Positions 8,176-17,381 are shown, counted from the first letter of the stretch. The stretch: 20,000 nt of DNA from Chrysomallon squamiferum (GCA_012295275.1 CM022678.1:1321686-1341685); one strand, 5' to 3'. The notes: a model not told the origin generated them from the letters alone. Numbers and translations are program-made.

Positions 8176-10277
8176 CTAAATATAGAAACTGTAGTAGTAG
8201 TAGTAGTAGTAATAATAGTAGTAGTAGTAGTAGTAGCAGTAATAGTAGTAGTAGTAGTAGTAGTAGTAATAATAATAGAAAAATGTAAAATAATTAAAGG
8301 GAGATTATCAAAAAAGGAATAATAATGATGATGATGATGATGATGACGATAAAAATGATAATGTAGTACTGGTACTAGTAATAGTAAATAAAAATAAAAT
8401 AATTAAAAGGAGATTATCCATTCAATAAATGAATAATAATAAGAAGAAGAAGAAGAAGAAGAGAACAGAATAGAATAATAAAAAAGAAATAATAACATAA
8501 AGGGAGGCAACTCGTACAACACCAAACGAACACTGTCACAGTACACATGTAAATGATTTGATAAAATAAACTAAAACTAAATTATTACTGAAATTAAATT
8601 TATAAACATATCATTTTCATATCAAAAATTGTCGAACTGATGTAAAAGTAGTAGTAGTAGCAGTAGTAGCGGTATGGATGTCCAAGTAATAATAATAATA
8701 GAAGTGATAGTATTAGCAGTAGTAATAATAGTGGTAATAGTCACAGTAGTCCTAGTAATAGAAGTCATTGATATTACTACTACAACTATTACTACTACTA
8801 CTAGTAGTAATATTAATAGTTGTAGTAATAGTAGTGGTGGTGGTAGTAGCAGCAACAGCAGTAGTAGTAGTAATAGTAGTAATAGTAATAGTAGTACAGT
8901 GGGTCTCACATACCAGTTCGTTTTTTATCCAATCCAGCGCATGGTTTATTCGTTCTTTTCGTTCCGGAGTTAATTTATCATTTTTAGTCTTCGCGGCATC
9001 CACGGATATGAAAGCGAGGCTCGGCTTGTCGACGAACTGAGCTTTCCAGGCAACAACACTTGGTCTCCTAGTTTTCAGATTTAACCTTGTTGCCGTGGCC
9101 TTGACCTGGCTGAGGTCGGAATCGTCAATTTTAGTCACGGAAAGATCTTCGGAAATGTCCGGGATGACGTCACCGACATCTTCTGAGATAATAGGAAGAT
9201 GTTGAGCCGCTGAAATAATTAACAATATTTATTTATTTATTTATTATTATTTTTTATTTTTTTCTGCTTGTATGTTTATTAAAACGCAGTAAATTCTTGT
9301 TGTTTTAATACTACGGAAGTGATTTTATTTTGTATTTATGAAGAGAGATGACAGAGACAGACTGACATAGGAAGAGAATTTCACACTGCTTCATTAGACA
9401 CTATTTTCACATTAACTCACTATATACTACTTGCATACCACTTCACTGATTTCATAACTAAATACTACTTTCACAATACTTCACTGTACATTACTTTCAC
9501 ACTACTTCACTGTACATTACTTTCATACTACTTCACTGTACATTACTTTCATACTACTTCACTGTACATTACTTTCATACTACTTCACTGTACATTACTT
9601 TCATACTACTTAACTGTACATTACTTTCATACTACTTCACTGTACATTACTTTCATACTACTTCACTGTACATTACTTTCATACTACTTCACTGTACATT
9701 ACTTTCATACTACTTCACTGTACATTACTTTCATCCTACTTCACTGTACATTACTTTGATTCTACTTAACTGTACATTACTTTCATACTACTTCACTGTA
9801 CATTACTTTCATACTACTTCACTGTACATTACTTTCACATACTTCACTGTACATTACTTTCACATACTTCACTGTACATTACTTTCATACTACTTCACTG
9901 TACATTACTTTCATACTACTTCTCTGTACATTACTTTCATACTACTTCGCTATACACTATTTTCATACTACTTCACACTATACTACTTGCGTACTACTTT
10001 ACAAAACACTGCTTGTATATTACTTCAATACAGACTTTCATTTTCATAATTTTATATTACTTCAATAAATACTACTTTCGTTATACTTTCATGCTACTTC
10101 AATATGCACTATTTTCATACTGCTTCAATATTTACTATTCAGTGAACACGATATTCATACTACTTCAGTGAACACCACTTTCACAGTTAAATACACACTG
10201 TTTTCTCATACTACGTCACTACTCACTACATCAGACTGACCTGGGTCAAGATACGAGCTTTTCCTTCTACCTCCCAT
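7918..10277 (-). CDS. FAM167A: FAM167 family protein (FAM167A/B, DIORA-1-like), three coding exons
   Basis: Coding sequence joins 10277-10241, 9209-8914 and 8175-7918 on the minus strand into 196 residues. Introns are GT-AG, phase 1 after codon 12 and phase 0 between Leu111 and Ile112. Residues 1-50 are acidic and probably disordered. LNLKTRRPS (55-63) with Trp67 matches the conserved N-terminal motif; ALDWIKNEL (103-111) followed by QDQSLARQL (117-125) is a predicted coiled-coil helix; GVTKMNISTRRFSTC (182-196) is the family's C-terminal signature. Length fits the family (human FAM167A about 214, FAM167B about 163 residues). Biochemical function is poorly known; human FAM167A is linked to autoimmunity and has been reported to promote non-canonical NF-kB signalling. 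Whether it predates the vertebrate A/B split cannot be told here, so the symbol means family. Confidence in identity is high. Confidence 0.93.
8191..8278. repeat. (AGT)n microsatellite next to the splice acceptor
   Basis: About 28 imperfect AGT units with AAT variants. On the transcribed strand it is (ACT)n lying immediately upstream of the acceptor of coding exon 3. Confidence 0.95.
8645..8897. repeat. imperfect (AGT/AAT)n array with an internal inverted block
   Basis: AGT, AAT and GGT units fill the array except at about 8772-8808, where the units are ACT. The inversion makes a long imperfect palindrome around CTAG at 8801-8804. Several overlapping poly-Ser/Thr/Ile/Val/Leu frames in both directions come from this array and are not genes. 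Confidence 0.92.
8784..8821. repeat. 38-nt palindrome (potential hairpin or cruciform)
   Basis: AACTATTA at 8784-8791 pairs with TAATAGTT at 8814-8821, and the central TACTACTAGTAGTA is perfectly self-complementary. Outer ATTACTAC/GTAGTAAT segments extend it to about 60 nt with a bulge. Confidence 0.7.
8914..9209 (-). CDS. FAM167A: FAM167 coding exon 2 (residues 13-111)
   Basis: A 296-bp exon between the acceptor AATTATTTCAG (AG at 9211-9210) and the donor CTG|GTATGTGAG (GT at 8913-8912). The first two bases complete codon 13 with the G left by exon 1 to give Ala, an independent check of the model. It encodes an acidic serine-rich N-terminal part, the LNLKTRRPS..W motif, a charged linker and ALDWIKNEL. 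The open frame continues into the intron on both sides only through repeats. Confidence 0.93.
9210..10240 (-). other. FAM167 intron between coding exons 1 and 2
   Basis: The 1031-bp phase-1 intron runs from CCCAG|GTCAGT to TTTCAG|CGG. More than half of it is the 26-bp minisatellite described separately. A TTTA tract lies near the acceptor (9229-9255). Confidence 0.88.
9466..9966. repeat. 26-bp minisatellite, about 18 close copies plus decayed flanks
   Basis: The unit is ACTGTACATTACTTTCATAC plus TACTTC on the plus strand, repeated with few changes from about 9481 to 9950. Two or three units near 9831-9880 are 25 bp. Related but diverged units (CTACTTCA, ACTTTCA) extend the array to about 9396 on the left and 10220 on the right, so the homogeneous core appears to have expanded or been converted within an older array. 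It lies wholly inside the intron. Confidence 0.97.
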
Positions 10278-10353
10278 GTCAAAGATTTTGATTGACAGGT
10301 TTTTGTTTTACTTGTTACTGTTACCACGCCCACCAGTCATCTCATTGGACAAT
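10241..10353 (-). CDS. FAM167A: FAM167 exon with 5' UTR and start codon (residues 1-12)
   Basis: The exon follows the acceptor CTTTATTTACAG (AG at 10355-10354) and ends in CCCAG|GTCAGT (donor GT at 10240-10239). Coding starts at the ATG at 10277-10275 (context GACATGG, G at -3 and +4) and gives MGGRRKSSYLDP plus one base. An in-frame TAA at 10310-10308 rules out an upstream extension. The 76-nt UTR part has two upstream ATGs. The coding part is short, but the phase match with exon 2 and both splice sites support it. The N-terminal dozen residues are not conserved enough to confirm by family alone. Confidence 0.8.
10308..10345 (-). promoter_or_regulatory. two overlapping upstream ORFs in the FAM167 5' UTR
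   Basis: ATG AGA TGA (10345-10337) is a two-codon uORF. A second ATG at 10340-10338 overlaps its stop in an ATGA arrangement and runs ten codons to TAA at 10310-10308, 30 nt before the main ATG and in the same frame. Such uORFs usually reduce translation of the main frame; that effect is inferred here. Confidence 0.6.
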
Positions 10354-10469
10354 CTGTAAATAAAGAATAGATTGGTTTTAACAGAAACAGAGCGTTTTCT
10401 CTGTCTAAAAATGAAAGTATGATAATTTATTTATTTATGGGGGAAAATTCGAAACTTATTAGTAATAAT

Positions 10470-10474
10470 AGATG

Positions 10475-10509
<35 letters not shown>

Positions 10510-10520
10510 TTTTTTTTTTA
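10470..10520. repeat. (ATTT)n microsatellite ending in poly-T
   Basis: About nine ATTT units followed by nine T. Confidence 0.9.
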
Positions 10521-11004
10521 GCTAGTTAGAACTAATATTTAAAAGAAGGAGTGTTCGAATCTTCACTTCGGATATATTTAGAATCGACTTTTTATTAAGA
10601 AAAATAAAAGGAATTTAACTTAACTAACTAACTAAATATAATATATATATAATATAATGAAATAAAAGGAGATATTGAGAGATACGCACAATCTTGTTTT
10701 AGCATACTCGTTAATGCTACATTTAATGAAAAAAAAAAAAAATAAACAGTCATCTCAAATTATACCAAATATAACCCAAATTCTACTAACATACCTATAT
10801 TTTAACAACAAACCTGTAATACAACTACTTTAAAGCACAAGGAAATATTTTAGGCTGTGTTTTTTTTTCTTTTACATTAGACACAAATACGCTTTAATGA
10901 GAAACAAAACTAGTAAAGGTACTAAAACCTTTTAGAGTGTATGTTTGTGTTATCTAAGATAGATGCTGACGAATTCCACTGCGTGATGGTTAAAACAAAA
11001 TGTC

Positions 11005-11100
11005 TTTTGTCACGTGTTTTGCAAAGTGTTTGGCGTAGCAAACTGTGACAGGACAGTGTATCTAGGTAACCAGTCAATGTTTCCCAGGAAATGTGAGATA
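11005..11100. promoter_or_regulatory. unique intronic island with E-box and STAT-like site
   Basis: CACGTG at 11011-11016, GGTAACC at 11065-11071 and TTCCCAGGAA at 11081-11090 (the TTC-N4-GAA form) lie in 90 bp of non-repetitive DNA inside the presumed large intron. It is a candidate intronic enhancer on motif clustering alone. Confidence 0.2.
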
Positions 11101-11160
11101 ATTATGACACTGATGATGAAAAATGCGTAAGTTTTTACTCAGCCAAAAAAAGAAAATTCC

Positions 11161-11164
<4 letters not shown>

Positions 11165-11208
<44 letters not shown>

Positions 11209-11222
11209 TTATTATTATTATT
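11165..11222. repeat. (ATTT)n-(ATT)n microsatellite
   Basis: About eleven TTTA units then ATT units. Confidence 0.93.
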
Positions 11223-11253
11223 TTATTCGTAAGCTTATCAGGCAGAGATAGAC

Positions 11254-11426
<173 letters not shown>

Positions 11427-11785
11427 ATTCGTATTTATTTTTATTACAAATTACGTCATGCAAACCAGCATATCAAACGGAAAAGTGAGTTCAAGGTGTA
11501 TAAGAATTTGCTGTATACTAATTTTAGATAATTTAAATAACAATCAATATTTATTTAAACAAAAATTACAATAGTAAAATGAATCAATCTAATCATGAAA
11601 TGATCTATTACGTAATGCACGAAAATACACAGAAATTTACAAAAATTACCGAAGTGCACCAAATTTCTTTTTTAAACTGCAAGTAAATATACTACTATAA
11701 TATTCGTATTATTAATTCTGTGTTAGTTTTCGTTTAATCAGTTCATGAGAACGGATATCAGTTTCCGAAACGAAAGAATTGCCTT

Positions 11786-11875
11786 GTGTGTGTCTCTGTA
11801 TGTATGTCTGTGTGTGTGTGTGTGTGTGCATGTGTGTGTGTATATATATGTGTGTCTGTGTGTGTGTGTGTATTA
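11786..11875. repeat. imperfect (TG)n microsatellite
   Basis: TG units with TATG, CA and TATATA interruptions. Confidence 0.9.
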
Positions 11876-11960
11876 CTCACTGTGCACATATAAGCAATAC
11901 TAACGGTGTATCAATTGTACTCGTAATAATAATTGTAGCAGTAGTAGAAGTAGACGTAGG

Positions 11961-12176
11961 AACAGTAATAGTATTAACAGTAACAGCAGCATTAACAGTA
12001 ATAAGTAGTAATATAAAAGTAATATCAGTAGATTAGTTGTTACAAACAGTAATAGTATTAACAGTAGTAAGTAGTAATAAAAGTAATATCAGTAGATTAG
12101 TTGTTACAAACAGTAATAGTATTAACAGTAGTAAGTAATAATAAAAGTAATATCGGTAGATTAGTTGTTACAAAAA
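11961..12176. repeat. 64-bp tandem repeat, three copies
   Basis: ACAGTAATAGTATTAACAGT begins units at about 11963, 12046 and 12110, each ending in GATTAGTTGTTACAAA. The last two are exactly 64 bp apart and nearly identical. The first is longer, about 83 bp, because of extra AGT-type units. The unit seems to have grown out of an AGT/AAT microsatellite. Confidence 0.9.
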
Positions 12177-12231
12177 GAAGTAGTGAAGTTAAAACACAGT
12201 AAATTACCAGAAACAGTAATAAAAACTCTAC

Positions 12232-12289
12232 CTCGAATGATAACTGTATTAACTAACGCGCGGTGTGGTGTATCTGTTGTACTGTTCAG
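12232..12289 (-). other. candidate 58-bp non-coding exon in the FAM167 5' region
   Basis: Minus-strand TTGTCACTTCTAG|CTGAAC and TTCGAG|GTAGAG frame a 58-bp segment with no ATG and unusually high CpG content (CACACCGCGCGTT). It lies between the candidate first exon and the start-codon exon, so it could be an internal or alternative 5' UTR exon. The acceptor is good and the donor is moderate. The CpG-rich DNA continues to 12370 and could instead be an alternative promoter. Confidence 0.25.
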
Positions 12290-12395
12290 CTAGAAGTGAC
12301 AAAACAAACTCGTCTCAGCCCTTCCTCCACACTTGACGCAACGGAAAACAGGATCAGAATGGAAACGGAGGCGAGTATAAGCTTCTTGTTATCTG

Positions 12396-12732
12396 AGATT
12401 TACATAAAGCTATGGGCAATTTAGAGTTAAAAATGATTTACATAAACCTATAGGCTATTTAGAGTTAAAATGAATTACATAAACCTATAGGCTATTTAGA
12501 GTTAAAATGAATTACATAAACCTATGGGTTATTTAGAGTTAAAATGATTTACATAAACCTATGGGTTATCTAGAGTTAAAATGATTTACATAAACCTATG
12601 GGTTATTTAGAGCTAAAATAATTTACGTAAACCTATGGGTTATTTAGAGCTAAAATAATTTACGTAAACCTATGGGTTATTTAGAGCTAAAATAATTTAC
12701 GTAAACCTATGGGTTATTTAGAGTAAAAATGT
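12396..12732. repeat. 37-bp minisatellite, nine copies
   Basis: The unit is GATTTACATAAACCTATGGG plus TTATTTAGAGTTAAAAT. Copies 1-3 have GGCTATTTAGAG or GGCAATTTAGAG, copies 4-6 GGGTTAT, and copies 7-9 TTACGTAA with GAGCTAAAATAA. Variants are ordered along the array, which shows stepwise expansion. Every copy holds a TTACRTAA octamer or close variant. Weak matches continue to about 12870. Confidence 0.97.
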
Positions 12733-13092
12733 ACGTTATAGCAATTTAACCTACAGTTTATTTAACACTGATCTTCTTTATGTGTTATTTGTACTGAAGA
12801 TGTAAAGTAGACAGACTACTGGTTATTTATTCTGAACCTACTAGTTACATCAAACGTAACCTGTGAACTGTTTGAGCTGAATGTTTTTCATTAAACCTAG
12901 GTTGTTGCTGGGTTAACAACTGTTAGGTTTAGTTTTACTGGTTTGCAGCAGAGTCAGTTTAGAACTGGAAACCGTGTTATGTTAGATTATCAGTGATCTG
13001 GATCATGTGAATTTGATTACCCAAATCACTTGTAAAAAACTGAATTTTGTTTTAAGTGTTGGTGATTGTGTACCTCTGTTTATAAGTGAGCA

Positions 13093-13295
13093 TATATTTA
13101 TTTATTTACTTACTTATTTACTTACTTACTTATTTATTTATTTAGTTATTTATTTATTTATTTATTATATATTTACTTACTTATTTATTTATTTATGTAC
13201 TTACTTATTCATTCATTTATTTATTTACTTACTTACTTATTTTTCTTATTTGTTTTGTTTTACTTACTTACTCATTTATTCATTCATATACTTAG
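13093..13295. repeat. (TTTA/CTTA)n imperfect array
   Basis: About 200 bp of TTTA and ACTT tetranucleotide units. It creates a spurious Tyr/Leu/Ile-rich frame. Confidence 0.92.
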
Positions 13296-13331
13296 TCTAC
13301 GTAAAATTTTATCTGAAAGTTGACTCTTTTG

Positions 13332-13332
<1 letters not shown>

Positions 13333-13427
<95 letters not shown>

Positions 13428-13428
13428 G
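13333..13428. repeat. (CT)n tract
   Basis: About 95 bp of CT with three single-base interruptions. It has the opposite orientation to the GA tracts at 11.3 and 14.5 kb. Confidence 0.97.
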
Positions 13429-13454
13429 AACATTTATTAGCTTTTAATTAGAGG

Positions 13455-13502
13455 GCCGATGATGACATTATCCCGATGTGAAATCGGGGCGGTCTTGTCG
13501 GC
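13455..13502. other. nested GC-rich stem-loop
   Basis: GCCGA (13455-13459) pairs with TCGGC (13498-13502), and inside it CCCGAT (13472-13477) pairs with ATCGGG (13483-13488) across a GTGAA loop. CCGATG occurs twice. This GC-rich, repeat-free block stands out in AT-rich surroundings. It may be a structured RNA, a regulatory element or a transposon end. Confidence 0.3.
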
Positions 13503-13685
13503 TACAAGTTAGGATTAAGCGGGATTCATGAGAAAGCGGCACTTTTGAAGTTTCTTACATCAATAACTCAGTCTGGCAGGGAAATAGTCGCTGTTTAATA
13601 CACTTTGCAGACATAAATTTACTTCTTTGAGAGAAGGGAGAAAAAAAGTTACAAACAGAAAGAGAAATTATAATTTTACAAACAA

Positions 13686-13925
13686 ACTTTCATACACCTG
13701 CGCATATATACATAAACATACATACATACATATTCATAATTACAAACATATATATACATTAATATTCAATATATATATGTATATATATAATTTTGTAAGA
13801 ACGCTACACACATACCACATACAGAGAACACATACGCACACTTATATGCGAACATACGCGCACGCGCGCACCCCCACACATGAACAAACACACATTTGTA
13901 CATACAGACAAACGCATGGTGTGAA
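13686..13925. repeat. CATA/TATA/CACA low-complexity region
   Basis: Imperfect ATAC, TATATA and CACACG units. Open frames through it on both strands are products of this composition. Confidence 0.85.
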
Positions 13926-14221
13926 CGTTTATCCATTAACACATTCCTTACATCACTCAAAATGATCGTTACCTCTACGATGAAGAACGAGAACGACATT
14001 ACTTCGGCAAGGAAAACGACAACAACAGCAACAACAACACCAATTTCATATAGCAGACGAAATGAAACGCTGTTTGAATTACTAAAAACATTAAAAAACA
14101 AAAAACAAAAAAAAGTTACGTTGTAATATTCTGTTTTCAGTAAGAAGAATTCTAAAGATCTGCAGCAGACAGAAAAACTGAAATTTAATAAATGAGCTTT
14201 GGAAATGAAGATGTAACTGTA

Positions 14222-14244
14222 ACCGTTATATATATATATATATT
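14222..14244. repeat. (TA)n microsatellite
   Basis: Eleven TA units. Confidence 0.9.
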
Positions 14245-14332
14245 AGTATAAATTAAAATGGTAATTCATGCATACGTACATTCCATCGAAAACACTCGTC
14301 AGATTCATCTTCTAGAAGTGTCGTTTGCTGGG

Positions 14333-14341
14333 CATGCGCAC
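14333..14341. promoter_or_regulatory. NRF1-like site GCATGCGCA
   Basis: GGGCATGCGCACT contains the core GCATGCGC typical of NRF1 binding. It stands alone, without other promoter evidence nearby. Confidence 0.2.
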
Positions 14342-14490
14342 TGACAAGAAAAACAACATTAAAGTTTATTTTGTGTCAAGACTGCAGCTTCCAAAGGATT
14401 AATTAAAAAACTGGTCGTACCAGACTTGAATAACAATAGTTTTACCTACATTAAACTGCGAGTGAACAGAATTACATAACACAAATAAAC

Positions 14491-14492
<2 letters not shown>

Positions 14493-14586
<94 letters not shown>
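14493..14586. repeat. (GA)n tract
   Basis: About 47 uninterrupted GA units. Confidence 0.97.
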
Positions 14587-14688
14587 ACGCATGTCTGTGT
14601 TTGCGTAAATATATTAACACTGTTATCTTTTAAATACTTCTGTTAGTCATAAAACGTCTGATACGTACATACTATTTTAATACATTTA

Positions 14689-14798
14689 TACATACATACA
14701 TACATACATACATACATACATACATACATACATTCATACATACATACATACATACATACATACATACATTCATACATACATACATACATACATACATT

Positions 14799-14827
<29 letters not shown>
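14689..14827. repeat. (CATA)n array with spaced TTCA variants
   Basis: About 34 CATA units. Three ATTC variants split the array into blocks of similar but unequal length, which points to larger-scale duplication within the array. Confidence 0.96.
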
Positions 14828-14832
<5 letters not shown>

Positions 14833-14939
14833 CACAAACTAATATGAAATAGTTCATAAATGTACACGTACGCTTACGCACTCAAAATCACCTTCATTGT
14901 GAATGTAATATTAATAAGAATAAAATAATAATAATAATT

Positions 14940-14942
<3 letters not shown>

Positions 14943-15006
<64 letters not shown>
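14943..15006. repeat. (AT)n-(AC)n microsatellite
   Basis: Twenty-five AT units followed by seven AC units. Confidence 0.96.
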
Positions 15007-15007
<1 letters not shown>

Positions 15008-15227
15008 TACACACATACATACATACAAAGAATAGTGCTGCTAATTTCAGTTTAAATATCTTACTGAATTTGATGGCTGAACGTCACGCTGTTTAGGTCG
15101 TCCCCCGATTCTTTTTACGACAGATTAATATCAAGTACAGCAAATTACCCTATCAGACTGTACGTAGCGCGCTCGGCAACTGACGAAGAGAGAGTAAGGA
15201 AACTCGGGAAGTTTCGACACAATACGG

Positions 15228-15265
15228 ACATTTGTCAAAGTCACCGTGACCCCGAGGTCAAATGC
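15228..15265. promoter_or_regulatory. candidate nuclear-receptor element
   Basis: CAAAGTCACCGTGACCCCGAGGTCA (in part GTCAC-C-GTGAC, a perfect 5-1-5 palindrome) holds three half sites: GTCAC, TGACCC and AGGTCA. On the minus strand it reads as an everted TGACCT-CG-GGGTCA pair followed by GTGAC. The motifs are seen; binding is inferred. Confidence 0.25.
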
Positions 15266-15359
15266 CATTCGTCAGTTATCGTTCATAATTTACAGTAGGA
15301 GGCGCTTCGTTTGAAGTTAAAGTATTTGATATAAATTATGTAAACGTTTGAACAACTGC

Positions 15360-15410
15360 ATGGTGCACGTGCGCAGTGCAGGCGACTAGACTGGTTGCTA
15401 GGTAACGAAG
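15360..15410 (+). promoter_or_regulatory. candidate promoter: E-box, NRF1-like site and RFX X-box
   Basis: GCACGTGCGCAGTGC (about 15364-15378) combines a CACGTG E-box and a GCGCA NRF1-like half site. GGTTGCTAGGTAAC (15393-15406) is a close match to the RFX X-box (GTTGC-N3-GTAAC inverted half sites), the element found upstream of ciliary genes. A donor ACAG|GTAAAT follows on the plus strand at 15460. No known ciliary gene is visible in the window. Confidence 0.35.
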
Positions 15411-15459
15411 GGTTATTAATTACTGGTCTCTTTTTTTCCTCGTATTTGTCACTGTACAG

Positions 15460-16452
<993 letters not shown>

Positions 16453-16475
16453 GACAATCCTCAAGAAGTATAGCG

Positions 16476-16649
16476 ATGAACGAACAATTTCTGCAAGTTG
16501 AAATCAGTGTCTCGACCCGTACAGCCATTTCTCTCTGTTACGATACTATCCAGTCACTGGGTCATGTGGGTGGAGTAATCTCGCTCATAAATATTCATAA
16601 CTCGACCTCTGTGTCGGCACGTAAAGGCTTTACTCTCGAACAGTCATGA
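16476..16649 (+). CDS. small unrecognised ORF, 57 codons
   Basis: The first ATG after the CAG acceptor-like site opens 57 codons (MNEQFLQVEISVSTRTAISL...) to TGA at 16647-16649. The sequence is repeat-free with balanced composition and a usable start context (G at -3). I recognise no family, and it has no clear hydrophobic segment or motif. It could be the coding part of a plus-strand transcript from the promoter at 15.4 kb or a chance frame. Confidence 0.15.
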   Translation: MNEQFLQVEISVSTRTAISLCYDTIQSLGHVGGVISLINIHNSTSVSARKGFTLEQS

Positions 16650-16849
16650 TTGTGTTATGTATTAGATGTATTATATTATGCATTACATATATTATATTAT
16701 ATATTACATATATTATATTACGTATTACATGTATATTTAAATGCCTGAAAGTGACACTAAAACTATGCATTCAGATGCAATCGTATCGTATTGCTCAACC
16801 ATCGCGTGGAAAAAAACATAAAACAATATCAATTTCGTCCCGATGAAGC

Positions 16850-17310
16850 GATGAACGATAATCGCGGTAATATCGGTATCGAAAGTCAATTCACATTTTA
16901 TCGTTAAAGATCGATTTCACAATTGATACAAAGGAGAAAAATCATATGTGTGTATTCGATAGATTATTATTAGTAGCAGAGTGGCAGTATTAGTTGTATT
17001 AGTAGTGTGGTAGCAGTAATAGCAGTAGTTGTAGTAATAGTACAGTTTTAGAATTAATTAATTAATTTGGCTGCTATTTTTTTGTTTTTTATATGTATTT
17101 ATAAATAATTTTAACTGGAAACTCCAACGTACGGACAACACACAAAAGTATGAACACGAGAACTTTCTCTTCTGCTTAAATAATCGGAGTAAATGAAGAA
17201 CTGTTGAACATTTGCCAGGAAAAAAAGTTAGAGAAGCATTCATTACCAATTTTTCCCCTCGGATTTCTTTATTTCACCTTTATTTTAGCAGCTGAACAAA
17301 TCTTGACTCC
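16850..17310. other. unassigned DNA with a short AGT tract
   Basis: ATCG-rich sequence at 16845-16925, imperfect AGT/AGC units at 16968-17042, then AT-rich DNA. No gene is recognised. Confidence 0.6.
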
Positions 17311-17312
17311 AA

Positions 17313-17351
<39 letters not shown>

Positions 17352-17381
17352 ACGATTATAAATGTCAAAAAAAAAAAAAAA
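17311..17381. repeat. (AAAT)n microsatellite and poly-A
   Basis: About eleven AAAT units to 17352 and a run of 14 A at about 17367-17380. Confidence 0.93.

Larger units (their letters stand above)
8176..8913 (-). other. FAM167 intron between coding exons 2 and 3
   Basis: The 738-bp phase-0 intron is bounded by CTG|GTATGT and TTTAG|ATT. Almost all of it is repeat: (AGT)n at 8191-8278, short ATG and AAG tracts at 8327-8350 and 8440-8462, and an imperfect AGT/AAT array from 8645 to 8897. In transcript sense these read as TAC/TACTAC tracts that start 15 nt inside both ends of the intron. Confidence 0.9.

Noticed and set aside
8622-9225. Several overlapping Leu-, Ser/Thr- and Val-rich open frames on both strands
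   Set aside because: They run through the AGT array. Only the minus-strand part at 8914-9209 is real, as FAM167 exon 2; the initial methionine at 9225 lies in the intron.
9466-9966. Regularly spaced repeat resembling a CRISPR array
   Set aside because: Units are contiguous with no unique spacers, and the genome is eukaryotic. The same holds for 12396-12732.
9756-10049. 97-codon Tyr/Phe/Thr-rich frame on the plus strand
   Set aside because: It is the 26-bp minisatellite; since 26 is not a multiple of 3 it cycles through all frames, and it lies within a FAM167 intron.
10512-10565. tRNA-like A box (TAGCTAGTTAGA) and B box (TGTTCGAATCT)
   Set aside because: Spacing is tRNA-like, but no T-stem or acceptor stem pairs; at most it is a relic of a tRNA-derived SINE.
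13627-14126. Three overlapping frames of 76-112 codons
   Set aside because: They lie in CATA/CACA low-complexity DNA on both strands, with no family match or splice sites.
14643-14867. Met-Tyr-Val-Cys repeat frame
   Set aside because: Translation of the CATA tetranucleotide array.
17058-17249. 63-codon minus-strand frame
   Set aside because: Short, unrecognised and without conserved features, in presumed FAM167 intron.
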